From positions 18,905,001 to 18,969,000 of the forward strand of contig JAYKKT010000089.1 in NCBI GenBank assembly GCA_036023115.1: a DNA stretch of 64,000 nucleotides. The letters are read 5' to 3'. The stretch comes from Brasenia schreberi. Lineage: Eukaryota; Streptophyta; Magnoliopsida; Nymphaeales; Cabombaceae. A model generated the notes under the pieces. It saw only the letters and a list, made by a program, of their open reading frames with translations. It had not been told where the DNA came from and made no database searches. Of this stretch, positions 47,479 to 58,204 are shown piece after piece; within the stretch, counting starts at the first letter, position 1, and each line of letters opens with the position of its first letter. The position numbers were made by a program, and so were the translations under genes.

Positions 47479-50305
47479 GTGTTTACATAACCAAATCAAA
47501 TTAGCCCCAAGAGATCAGGCTAAAACTGTTTTCACCACACCCTAGGGCACATACTGTTGTATAGTCATGCCCTTTCGTTTGAAAAATGTCGGTGCCACCT
47601 ACCAAAGAGCCATGACTACGATCTTTCACGATCAAATTCAAGAGCTCATAGAGGTCTATGTGGATGATCTTTTGGCTAAATCAAAAACTCGATGCACCCA
47701 TATTGAATGTTTACAAAAAAATTTTGAAAGGCTTAGGCTTTAGAAAGTAAAGCTAAACCCTAAAAAATGCATCTTCCGAGTAGAATCCGGTAAGCTCTTG
47801 GGCTTTATGGTAAGCCAAAGGGGCATAGAAGTCGACCCTTCTAAGTGTAGAGCCATGATAGACATGTCTCCACCCTCCAATCTTACGCAAATTCGTAGCC
47901 TCCAAGATCGCCTCCAATAAATTCGCAGGTTTATTTCAAACCTCGCTATAAGATGCGAACCTTTCAACAAACTTTTGAGAAAAGGGGTGAAATTTGTATG
48001 GGACGATGATTGCCAAAAGGCTTTCAAAAGACTAAAAGCGTATTTGGTTAATCCTCCCATTTTAAACCCTCCAAAGCAAGGAAAACCTCTTTTACTTTAC
48101 ATTTCTATGCATGCGAATGCTTTGGGTGCATTGCTAGCTCAATTTGAGGATGATACCCATAAAGAGTATGCAATCTACTATATTTCGAAAACTCTATTGG
48201 CTTATGAATGAAATTATCAAGCCAGGGAGAAGACGTGCTTGGCCTTGGTGTGGACCTGCCAGAAATTTCGACACTACTTCCTAGATCATGAGATCTGGAT
48301 AGTGTCTAGGCTTGATCCAATCAAGCACCTATTTGAAAAACCTATCCTCACGGGTAGGCTGGGTAAATGGTAGCTCCTCTTGATGGAGTATGACCTGAAA
48401 TTCCACCATCAAACTTCCATCAAGGGGCAGGCCCTAGCTGACTATGTGGCCGACTTTCCTTTAGAAGATGCGTATCCCACACTTGACAAAATGCCCGATG
48501 AAGGCATCTTTCAAAACCAATCTCAAAATCATATTTTATCAAACTATTTAAACAAAAACCAAGTGTGGAAGATGCACTTCGATGGGGCAAGAAACCAAAG
48601 AGGGGCTGGGGCAAGAATCATCCTCATATCCCCTGAAAAGGGAGAAATACCCATAGTCATTCGCCTAGATTTCGAGTGTTCTAACAACACAGCCAAGTAT
48701 GAAGCACTCATACAAGGCTTAAAAATTTTAAAAACTCTAGGGGCATCATGCATTGAAGTCTTTGGAGATTCTTTACTTGTCATAAACCAAGTGTTAAAGA
48801 TTTGGAAAGTTAAAAACGAAAAACTTCTTCCATACCATGAGTTGGCCACCAAGCTGGTCGAGTCGTTCAAATCGTGTACACTCACACACGTAGGGAGAGA
48901 GGATAATGGCATAGCTGATGCCCTCTCATCCTTGGGCTCAGCCCTAAGGGTCGATCCCACTTTGGGAACCAGACCCTTAGAAATATGACACTTGCCCACT
49001 CCATCCACACACGATCTTGAGATTTGCCAAAACAACCAAACTGATACTGAAAAACCTTGGTTTCAAGACATAAAAAGTTTCTTAGAAAATGGAGGATTTT
49101 CACAATTCGCTACATCTAAAGATAAAGCTTTTATACGAAGAATTTCAACCCAATATTCGATTTTGGGAGGGGTTCTTTACAAAAAAAGTTTCACTAGAAT
49201 CTTACTAAGCTGTGTCGACCTTGAGGAGGCTAGGATAGTGATGCATGAATTCCACGATGGAGAATGTGGAGGGCATGTAAATGCCAATATGATGGCAATG
49301 AAAATACTTAGAGCAGGTTATTTTTGGTCCACCTTAAAGCAAGATTGCCATGACCATGTTAGGAAGTGTCACCCATGTCAAGTGCATGGACACGCCATCC
49401 ATACCCCGTCATCCACATTGCATTCCGTGGTCAACCCCTAGCCATTCATCATGTGGGCGTTTGACATCATAGGACCAATATTTTCTCATGCATCAAATGG
49501 GCATAGGTTTATCTTAGCGGCCACTGAATACTTTTCCAAATGGGTTGAAGCTACCTCCCTGACCAACGTTCAGGGGCAACATGTAGTGGCATTCATTAGG
49601 AGAAACATTCTGGCTCGCTTTGGGGTTCCAAAGGACTTAGTGTTTGATAATGGAACCCCCTTCAAAAACGAGAGGATGGTTAAGTTATGTAACACGTATG
49701 GCATAACTCACCACTTCTCATCGCCCTACTACCCTCAAGGCAATGGCCAAGCCGAAGCCACAAATAAGACTCTCATAAGCATCATTGAGATAACTTTAGA
49801 GAAGGGTAGGACGTGGCATGAGAAGTTGGATGAAGCCTTTTAGGCTTATAGGACTTCCATCCGAACTCCCACAAATGCCTCGCCATTTGAGTTGGTCTAT
49901 GGCACAAACGCCATTCTCCCCATTCATACCAAAATTCATTCATTTCATACATCACTTGCATTCGACCTTCCCCTAGAGACGCTTCAGCATGCTAGAATGG
50001 CCGAACTTGACTTACTAGATGAGCGAAGGCTCCTTGCCATGGATCATGCACATGCATACCGGCAAAGGGTAGCCCGACACTATGAGAAGCATATGAGACC
50101 TCGCCACTTCAAAGTGGGAGACCTTGTGCTCAAAGTCATCCAATATCGTGACCCACATCCACTTGGAAAGTGGTGGCCCAAGTGGGATGGCCCTTATTTT
50201 GTACGTGGAACCACCACGAACAATGCATATTGGCTAGTCGATGTTAAGGGTAGGAACTTAGCCGACCCTATGAATGCTCAATTTTTGAAAAAATACTACA
50301 TGTAG
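47479..50305 (+). pseudogene. Element G pol: RT C-terminal half to integrase
   Basis: One continuous frame from at least 47975 onward with RT YVDD (about 47655), RNase H (LLLYISMHANALGALLAQ, 48086 onward), second RNase H (FDGARNQRGAG, 48577 onward; GREDNGIADAL), integrase zinc region (49225-49400) and core (FDIIGP, FDNGTPF, QAEATNK; 49451-49780), ending KKYYM at 50305. Stops: TGA 48209, TAG 48371, TGA 48986, TAG 49439 and TAG 49841. All but 48371 are single C-to-T or G-to-A changes relative to C. The DNG aspartate context reads FDNG instead of SDNG. Confidence 0.88.
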
Positions 50306-50500
50306 GGTCTAAGCTAAGCCCTATTTCGAAAATATTTTGAAAACCTCCTTTTGAACTTCGTGAGTAAGGATCAAAGCAAATCGTGCAACCCTGAATAAGA
50401 GACTCGATTGCTTGTGAAAAAGCAGAGTTTTTCAAAACCAATGGGTCACATTTCAAAAATCCTTCTTCTTACAAAAGAAGGCCTGGTTCAAAATAGCTAC
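47479..50500 (+). mobile_element. Element G: 5'-truncated Tat gypsy pol fragment, plus strand
   Basis: Begins abruptly at the RT codons for NQIKL, directly against LTR S2, and carries RT, RNase H, second RNase H and integrase plus about 200 bp of 3' untranslated DNA similar to C. It is more diverged from A and C than they are from each other. No polypurine tract or own LTR start is seen. Confidence 0.85.
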
Positions 50501-51188
50501 ACGGTCGCACACGTGCACTTGAGACTTTCCGCTCTTATCTTGCACATGACTACACCCACATTGAGCCTTTCTGCTCTTAAGCTAAAGTATATACTTTCAA
50601 TTCGGGTATTTACTTTTGTGAAAGCTGTGTGAGTTGCAATTTCATTTAGGGTGTATTTATTTTAAGTCGTGTGAGTTGTCATTTCAATTCTACACAAAGA
50701 ACACTCACTCACAATTGAGCCTTTCCGCTCTTAGGATATACGTATATATTTTCAATTCATGTTGATTTACATTCAAGTCGCGTGAGTTGCAATTTCATTT
50801 CCGAGTGGGTTTACTTTCAAGTCGTGTGAGTTGCAGTTTAAATTCTACACTCGAGCCTTTCCGCTCTTAAGATATATGTATATTTCAATTTTTGCAAATT
50901 TACTTTCAAGTCGTGTGAGTTGCAATTTAAATTCCACACTCGAGCCTTTCCGCTCTTTAGCACTCACTCACAATTGAGCCTTTCCGCTCTTTAGCACTCA
51001 CTCACAATTGAGCCTTTCCGCTCTTAAGATATACGTATATTTCAATTTCTGCAAATTTACATTCAAGTCATGTGAGTTGCAAATCCAATTGGCGTGGGTT
51101 TTACATTCAAGTCGCGTGCGTTACAATTTCATTTCGGGTAGTTACATTTAAAGCAGTGTGAGTTGTACGTTCAATTTGAGCATAGCTC
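50501..51188 (+). repeat. LTR fragment rich in GAGCCTTTCCGCTC mini-hairpins
   Basis: Seven copies of the hairpin motif (50521, 50563, 50717, 50853, 50942, 50976, 51010) with intervening GTCGTGTGAGTTGCA-type repeats. Plus orientation, B-like loop type. It is an isolated piece of a degraded LTR; both ends are ragged. Confidence 0.7.
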
Positions 51189-51544
51189 GCATCATTTTTT
51201 TCCCAAAATCCCACGATTTTATAAAACATACCTGGTTTACAAAATCAACTCCAAAAAGGCACTTTGAGTTCTGAAAACCTAGGAGCCTTCCTAAAAACCT
51301 GTAAATATTGCTTTAAATCCTCTAAATAGTTGTAAACACCCCGAAATCCCACGAATTTCTCAAAACAACCTGGTTTTGTAAAAGTAGCCCCAAAGGGCTA
51401 TTTTGAGTATGGAAACCCAAGAGCCTTCCAGACAACCCTGTACAGATGTTTTAAACTCTTATATATTTTAAATATGTATAATATGTTTTAAAAACTGTTA
51501 AAATATGTTTTGAAACCCCACGAAGCGGCTTGGCCTGACGCAAG
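51189..51544 (+). repeat. Two successive LTR starts, truncated
   Basis: 51189-51330 resembles the U3 start without its first bases (CCCAAAATCCCACGA). 51331-51544 is a second, cleaner start (TGTAAACACCCCGAAATCCC) that breaks at GCAAG, where element C begins. Nested insertion near LTR ends is the simplest reading. Confidence 0.75.
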
Positions 51545-52782
51545 TGTAAACACCCCGAAATCCCACGAATTCCTCGAAACAACCTGGTTTCGTAAAAGCA
51601 GCCCCAAAGGACTATTTTGAGTCTGGAAACCCAGGAGCCTTCCAAACAACCCTGTACATATGTTTTGAACTTTATATTTCAAAAATACATGATATGGCTT
51701 TTAAAAACCTTTTTAAACATATTTTTGAAACCCCGAAGCAGCTTCGGCCTAATCCAGACAGGACTAGGAAAGCTAATGAGAGCCTAGAACCGGAGCACAT
51801 GTCGAGCCCGGCACAGCAACTCTTGTATCAAATTCACACCCTCAGGATCTCGAACGTCCAAGACCCTGTTATCATCAAAACATCATTTGAAGTCATCTCC
51901 GGAAGGCGAAAACAGAGGCGGACGATCATGTTGGCGAAGACCTAACGAAGACGGAGTACTGATGCTGTCAGGCCCCGCACAAACCGTTCGTTTCGAACAT
52001 AGCTCGAAGGAGTCAGAGTTCAGTTTGGATCGGATCTGGAACATATATATCCAGATCCCAATCCAAACCCATGTATGGACTTGGATATGGATTTGGATCC
52101 AGAGATCCAATCCAATATCCATATCCATGGCCCACATCACCTTCTCATAAATGGAGGTGGGGCCCACTTGAATTTCACGTGGGATTATGGGCATGAGAGA
52201 GAGTGGGGGTGGATAAGATCAAGTGTGTGTTGTAATTAAGCTTGACTTGTGTGTCAAGTTTGGGGTTAATCATGTGGGTTAGCCTAATTAAGTGGGTTTA
52301 AGCTTGTAATTAGCCAAAACCTAACCTAGGGCTGCACCAACATGATGTGGTTAAGGTCTATGGGCCATGCAAAGGGAGCTCCTTCACCTAAACCTAACCA
52401 AAAACACCTAATCCTAGCCTTCCACCCTAATCCGGCCCTAATCTGAGCCTAATCACCTAACCCACTTCCCTAATCCCGGCCTAATCCCAACCTAATCACC
52501 TAACCCACTTCCCTAATCCTTCCCTAAACCTAGGTTAATTTCCCTAAACCTAGCCTAAACCTAGCCTAATCACCTAACCTACCTCACTAAACCTCACCCT
52601 AGAACCAATCCACCTAGCTAAACCCTAAACCTCTAAACCACCCCTAGCCCACAACCTACCCAAACCACTTGTATTTAAAATATCTGGCCCTACCCTTTCC
52701 AGCCCACCTTATCACTACACCACCCTACCTAAACCACCTAACCACTACCCCAAAACCATCCCTAACCGACCTAACCCAACCC

Positions 52783-52789
52783 TATATAA
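52783..52789 (+). promoter_or_regulatory. TATA-like box in element C LTR
   Basis: TATATAA followed by a C-run and CCCTTGGGGG. Conserved at the matching place in A and the solo LTR. A second candidate, CATAAATGG near 52147, is the counterpart of the B-type TATA box. Confidence 0.45.
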
Positions 52790-54952
52790 CCCCCCCCCCC
52801 CTTGGGGGTGGGTTTTCCCATCTAGCAGCCCCACCTTCCACCAGCCGGGTCCTCCACCTCCCAGCTCAGCCGACTCCCCTCCTGCTCCACCTGTCCCACA
52901 GCCAGCCGAACACCACCTGCACCACTACCTTCCAGCCGAGCACCACCACCACCACCATCACCCGGCTGAACTTCATCCCGAGCCTCCCAATCACCCGGCT
53001 GATTCCCTTCTATCCGCCACCACCTCTTCACTCGGTAAGTACCCTACATTCTACCTTACTCCTTCTTCACTCCCTCTCCACTCTCAGCCACCTAATCCAC
53101 TCCCATATCACCCTAACACCAGCCATTCCACTTGTTGCCACCAGTCCCACTCAGCTAGGCCCGTAGCCACCCTAACTACCCGCCACCACCTAGACACCTT
53201 AGCTCCATTCGGCCACCCTATCCGACTCCCTAAAACCTGCCCATATCACCCCAATACACCTACTACACCCACTACCACCTGGCCCCCTCTCCTAGCTAGT
53301 TCCCCTACCTTACACCACTCCTAGCCACTCTAACTACCCGCCACCACCAAGTCCTCCTAGTCGGCCACTCCAACCAACTGTCATTTCATTCGGCCACCCT
53401 AGCAACCCGCCAACCTTAGGTGATCCGTTAGACCTTCCCTTAGGTTCACCCTTTGCACAACCTACCTTAAAACTAAACCCTATCCTTAGTGACCCTACTT
53501 AGGCCCTTTAGCCCAACACGCCAAAAACAACCCTTCCCTAGCAGCCGGCCACCTTCAAGGCGCCTCTTCCGTGCACCAAGGACATCCAGCCAGCACCTCC
53601 CCTTGCCGTTCAACCTCGCAGAGCTCCCTTTTGCAACCCAAGGCAAAGGCCAAGCCCACGCTCAAGCAAGGCATCTTCGGACCAGCTATTAGTAAGTGCC
53701 TAACTCGGTCTTTAGTTGTATACTTGCTTGAGATTCAATTCGATACGGGGTCGTAATAACGGAGCATAGTCTCCCCCTGCTTGTAATAACGTGGCTTGGC
53801 ACACCCACACACGTGCACTCTCTTAGTTGTGCACGATTTTGAACACACAAGGGCCTAATCAGCCCCTAATACATAAATATATACATATACTTTAATTTTG
53901 TAGGGTTTTGCTTAAGTTGGGTGTGTTGTCTTTCAATTCAAGCACTCACACACATTGAGCCTTCGCTCTTATTTGAAAGACCCAAGTAAGGGCCGACCTA
54001 TACTATTTGGGTTTTCATTTCATGTCGTGTGTGTAAGTCTTTCAATTCAAGCACTCACACACATTGAGCCTTCACTCTTATTTGAAAGACCCAAGTAAGG
54101 GTCGTGATTATACTATTTGGGTTTAATTTCATGTTGTGTGCGTAGTACTTCAATTCAAGCACTCACACACATTGAGCTTTCGCTCTTATTCCCAAGACCT
54201 TAATCAAGGCCATACTGCAAGTTATATTTGGGTTTAATTTCATGTTGTGTGCGTAGTACTTCAATTCAAGCACTCACACACATTAAGCTTTCGCTCTTAT
54301 TCCCAAGACCTTAATCAAGGCCATACTGCAAGTTATATTTGGGTTTAATTTCATGTTGTGCGCGTAGTACTTCAATTCAAGCACTCACACACATTGAGCT
54401 TTCGCTCTTATTCCCAAGACCTTAATCAAGGCCATACTGCAAGTTATATTTGGGTTTAATTTCATGTCGTGTGTGTAAGTCTTTCTATTCAAGCATGCAC
54501 CCACATTGAGCCTTCGCTCTTATTTGCAAGACCCGAGTAAGGGCCCATATACATACTCTATATACATATCTCCCTTCGGCATTTACATTACAAGTCATTT
54601 CCCTTCGGTTATTTCCCTTCGGTTATTTCCCTTCGATTATTTCCCTTCGGCATTGTCTTTACATTCGGGTTTTCCCTTTGGAGTAGTGTGAGTTTGCATT
54701 GCATCTACGCCATACCACGAGGTAGGATGCATATTGCATCAAAGCAAGCCCCGCTCGAATTCGTCCATGTAGTGGAGTGTTCATAACACACAAACTAGGT
54801 GGCCCATAAAGGGATAAAAGGAAAGACTTAGGCATGTGCAAATCCACATGATCTAAAATCTTCAATCGCATCTAAAAACCCGAATTAGATACCTCGAACC
54901 GCTTCGTAGGCTTTCTATCCCAAAAACTCGATTGTTGCAAAGCGTACAGATT

Positions 54953-55065
54953 GACCCTTGCGCATCGGTGCAAGAAGGTCTGCGACGACAAGAGCTCACT
55001 TGCTCACAGTCAACACGATTAGAAGTCATTTTAAAATATATCTTTGCTAGCTTAGGTAAGCTAGC
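54953..55065 (+). other. Conserved U5 stem-loop pair in element C
   Basis: Stem 1: GACC-CTTGC / GCAAG-AA-GGTC, loop GCATCGGT (54953-54980). Stem 2: GCTAGCTTA / TAAGCTAGC, loop GG (55046-55065). Counterparts exist in every LTR of the window that reaches this far (A, B twice, D, solo, E, F, S2, H), with paired changes in stem 2 (for example GCTAGTT/AACTAGC in B). Confidence 0.75.
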
Positions 55066-55171
55066 TAGCACGCCCTGTTTACATAAATAGGCCTTAGATG
55101 CACGAGAGGATCCACTCCAAGCCCAGAAAAGGCGAAGAGGTGTGGGGATTTTTTCGCGCGTCTACAGAGAT

Positions 55172-55189
55172 TGGGATGCCCAATGGGAC
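55172..55189 (+). other. Primer-binding site of element C, decayed
   Basis: TGGGATGCCCAATGGGAC, four changes from the B site TGGCACGCCCGGTGGGAC, mostly of C-to-T/G-to-A type. Five bases after the LTR end, as in A. Confidence 0.75.
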
Positions 55190-55308
55190 GTGAGCCTTTC
55201 AAAAGTCGAGTTTTTAAGTTAGGAGCTTACAAAAATTTTCAAAGAGGTGTCATTTTTAACTTGTTTTCTTTGCTTGTACTTAGGACATTTTGAAAAAGCT
55301 TGAAAAGC

Positions 55309-57646
55309 ATGTCAAAATCCAATCCAAGTGAAGTGTCGAGCCAAGGCTCATGCGCATCAAGTTCTCACTCTTGGTGGATTTTCAAAAATAAAATAAAACT
55401 AGATGAAATCGAGGACTTGAGAAGGGAGTTTGAGGCCAAAATCGATGCTCTCAGCCAAGAGGCTGAAGTAGGCGATTCGTGTTCATCAAATGGTGAACCA
55501 AGGCCTAAGAAAAAATCTAAAAAACCTCACAAGCACAAAGAGGCCTCCGTAATGGAAGGCAACCAATACCACGAGTCCTTCACACAAAAGGACCGTAAAG
55601 CCCTACAGCAGTTGCTGAAAGGGCAGAATAAAGAGAAAAGAAGTTACGCCCTGTTTGATTTCCTTCCTATGGATTACGAAACAGACAATGACGATGAAAT
55701 ACCGAATTTCCATCGGTATGATGGCATGGGAGACCCTAGGTCTCACTTGCAGCTTTTCTCACGTCGAGCCCATAAGAAGAAAAAGGACTCGATCAAATGG
55801 GTGCATTGGTTCCCTTTATCCCTTAAAGGCACAGCTGCCAAATGGCTGGCTTCCTACGACTTAAGCCAGTTCGCTACTTTTGAAGAGTTAGCGAACTGCT
55901 TCATGCAAAGATTTGCACACAACCTAGAAGTCACGCCGACTCTGAATACCTTAAGGGATACAAAGCAAGGCATGAACGAAGACATACATGCCTTCATTAT
56001 AAGATGGAGGTCGCTTTTGGGCCAAGTGCGAGAGCCCATATCCGAAGGATGCGCAGTCATGCTCATCCTGGATAACTTTAAAAGCGAGCTAAAAACCCTT
56101 CTCTCGCTCCATGAGATCTCAACTTTCCATAAGTTGATCAAAAAGGCCTCCCTTTTCGAAACCAACTTACGAAAAGGGACATACGATCACTTGTGGAAAG
56201 GAAGTGCCGTTTCCAAAACTCGCTTGGAAAAGCCCATCACATACGGGCTAGCCACGATGGACAAAGGGGCAAAACTCCATAAAATCACTAATGTCCGGGT
56301 GGATCCAGGCATGGCAGGCACTTCCAAACATTTTAAAAGGTTAGAAAATAAGAGGGAGCGAAATTTTCAAAAACCGGTTGAAAAACGGGAGTATACTCCG
56401 CTGGGGCAACCTGTGTCGGAGGTCCTAGACCTCCTACTTGCCCAGGGCATGATAGAACTCCCTGAAATCCTCGAAGGAGTCACTTCCAAAGGGGGGTATT
56501 TAAACCGATTTTGTAAGTATCATCGGCTCAAAGGCCATGATACCAAACGCTGCTTCTCCCTCTTAAATAAAATTGAGAACTTGATAGCAGAAGGCCGGCT
56601 CCAGGTCACTGCGGAACCTGAGCCACCTCAAGCTATCTTCAAAGAACCCTTTCCCAAACACGCCAGTGGCAGTGGGAAAGGAAAGGAGGTATGTACCCTC
56701 ACCTTTTTTAAGGAACTAGCGCAAAAACCAGAGTCTGGTTGACCCACTAGTGTGCCCATTCTTGTACTGTACAAGAAGCCCGCCCAAGTCGTCATTCGGG
56801 GACCACCAAAAGTGGAATCCCCGACAAAACCAGTTTTGAAAATCCAAGGTTCTCCTCAACTCATCCTTAGAGCCAAATTTAGCGCGAACCCTAGGCTGGT
56901 TGTGGGGGAAGTCACTAGATCCGGGAGGATCTATCAACCCCCACACCCTCAAGGTGCTCAAAAGGTGGTCAGTGTGCCTGGCCCCTCAAAAGCATGTATC
57001 CCTAGTGTTCTGCCAAAAGCAGATAAGGACAAAGTCATCCTAAATCCTTATGACTTCGAAAACCACCTTTCAAAGATTCCTATTCACATGTCTATCTTAG
57101 AGCTTATACAAACCTCGCCTAGGCATAGACTTGTATTAGAGAAAATTCTAGAAAGGGCCAAGGTTGATTCGAACATAAGTCCGAAATCCTTGTCTGCCCA
57201 AGTGGCTTTATTAGGAGCAAAATCGCCCATCAGTTTCTCGAAAGATAATGTAGATAGACCCTACGAATCCCACAACCAGGCCCTGCATATCGAGGTGGTT
57301 CTGAACAACCACTCTCTAGACAGGTGCCTAGTCGATGGTGGAGGAGGGCTCAACATCCTTTCACTTCATGTGGCGTATAAAATTGGAGTCACCTTGACTT
57401 CAGTAAACCCAAGCCCCATCGTTATCACTGGATACGATGGGAATGCATCTAGACCTTTAGGATCCATCGAACTCCCAATGGAAACGGGAGGGATCGAACA
57501 CACGGGGGTGTTCCATGTCTTGGACATCCACCCCCATTATAACCTGTTGCTGGGAAGGCCTTGGATACACAGTTTGTGCGCTGTGCCATCCACCTTCCAC
57601 AGGTGTGTCAAGATCCCTTTTAGGGACCAGGTCGTAGTGATCCTAG
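55309..57646 (+). pseudogene. Element C gag-protease, one nonsense codon
   Basis: Starts at the ATG at 55309 (the open frame extends 9 bases upstream to a TTG). Coiled-coil LDEIEDLRREFEAKIDALSQ at residues about 31-50; capsid region FHRYDGMGDP to SLFETNL about residues 134-287, a retrotrans_gag-type fold by pattern; CX2HX4HX4C knuckle about residues 402-415; protease with LVDGGGG (aspartate codon at 57334) and a hydrophobic-hydrophobic-G near NLLLGRPW. A TGA at 56740-56742 replaces CGA of copy A. The frame then continues to the donor-like site at 57647; unspliced it runs on to a TAG at 57667. It would build the particle and cut the polyprotein. Confidence 0.9.
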
Positions 57647-58202
57647 GTGAGAGTCACCCACAGCTTTAGGGGATCATAAACTCCCCTTATCTATCAAGCT
57701 CCCAGGCCCATGAGGCTAACCTGGGGCAAATTGTGATTGAGCCACCTCGGCTCATGTTAAACAACCCTAGGAAGGTTGTATGTGTGAAGGGGCCGCCCAA
57801 AGCAGGCCCCCTCCCGATTCTAACCCTTCTAGGAAAACCCAAGCGTTCCCTATTTCCAAAGCCCCTGGACAAAAGGCCATATGAGCACAATATGGACGAT
57901 AGCATGTTCTAGGACCACGACTTGTATCAAACTTTTTCAAAAAACAAAAAGTTGTGGAACATGTTGTTGAACATGGGCTACACGCCCTACAAGAGTCTAG
58001 GGGCACAGAACCGGGGTCTCCTAGAGCCCATCCTTCCTAGGGCCAATCCAAGCCGATATGGGATTGGCTATACCCCCCGAATACCGCCGGAGCCACCCCC
58101 TGTAACCACCTGGGTCAAGGGTGCCCCGAAACCTGCCTTAGAAGAAACCTACGATTTAGATTTCCTATTCCGAGTCTAACCCGTAGTGTTTTCCCTTTGT
58201 AG
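57647..58202 (+). other. Putative intron between protease and RT, element C
   Basis: Begins TCCTAG|GTGAGAGT and ends TTTTCCCTTTGTAG|GTATG; 556 bp, the same as in A. The codon split G|GT puts the protease frame exactly into the RT frame at 58205. Inside it the gag frame has TAG 57667, TAG 57910 and TAA 58177. It also encodes a G-patch (57922-58179, NMGYTPYKSLGAQNRG) like that of B, behind the TAG at 57910 which A shares. Confidence 0.65.
57913..58179 (+). pseudogene. G-patch coding stretch inside the intron-like segment, element C
   Basis: About 88 residues from DHDLYQTFSKNKK through NMGYTPYKSLG...PILPRAN...RYGIGYTP to PEPPPVTTWVKGAPK, ending at TAA 58177. It is in the gag-protease frame but comes after the TAG at 57910-57912. 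The homologous B stretch is in frame with its ORF. It could be translated only by readthrough or from an alternative transcript. Confidence 0.6.
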
Positions 58203-58204
58203 GT

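Larger units (their letters stand above)
51545..55166 (+). repeat. Element C 5' LTR
   Basis: 3622 bp, TGTAAACACC to GTCTACA. U3 with ATCCAAA/TTTGGAT sites (52020-52120), CCTAAYC-rich tract (about 52380-52770), TATATAA (52783-52789) before a C13 run, donor-like CTCG|GTAAGT (53035), GTAAGTGCC (near 53692), six mini-hairpin repeats (53957-54525), U5 stem-loop (54953-54980) and GCTAGCTTA/TAAGCTAGC hairpin (55046-55065). Proline-rich ORFs at 52669-53166 are from the low-complexity tract and are not called. Confidence 0.9.

Noticed and set aside
52669..53166. 165-residue proline/threonine-rich ORF
   Set aside because: Falls across the TATA box and leader of the element C LTR in low-complexity C-rich DNA. 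Its counterpart in A is not open.
53930..54530. Regularly spaced repeats resembling a CRISPR array
   Set aside because: The spacer parts are themselves repeated, the unit is about 110 bp, no cas genes are present, and the same array sits in every LTR of a plant retrotransposon family.
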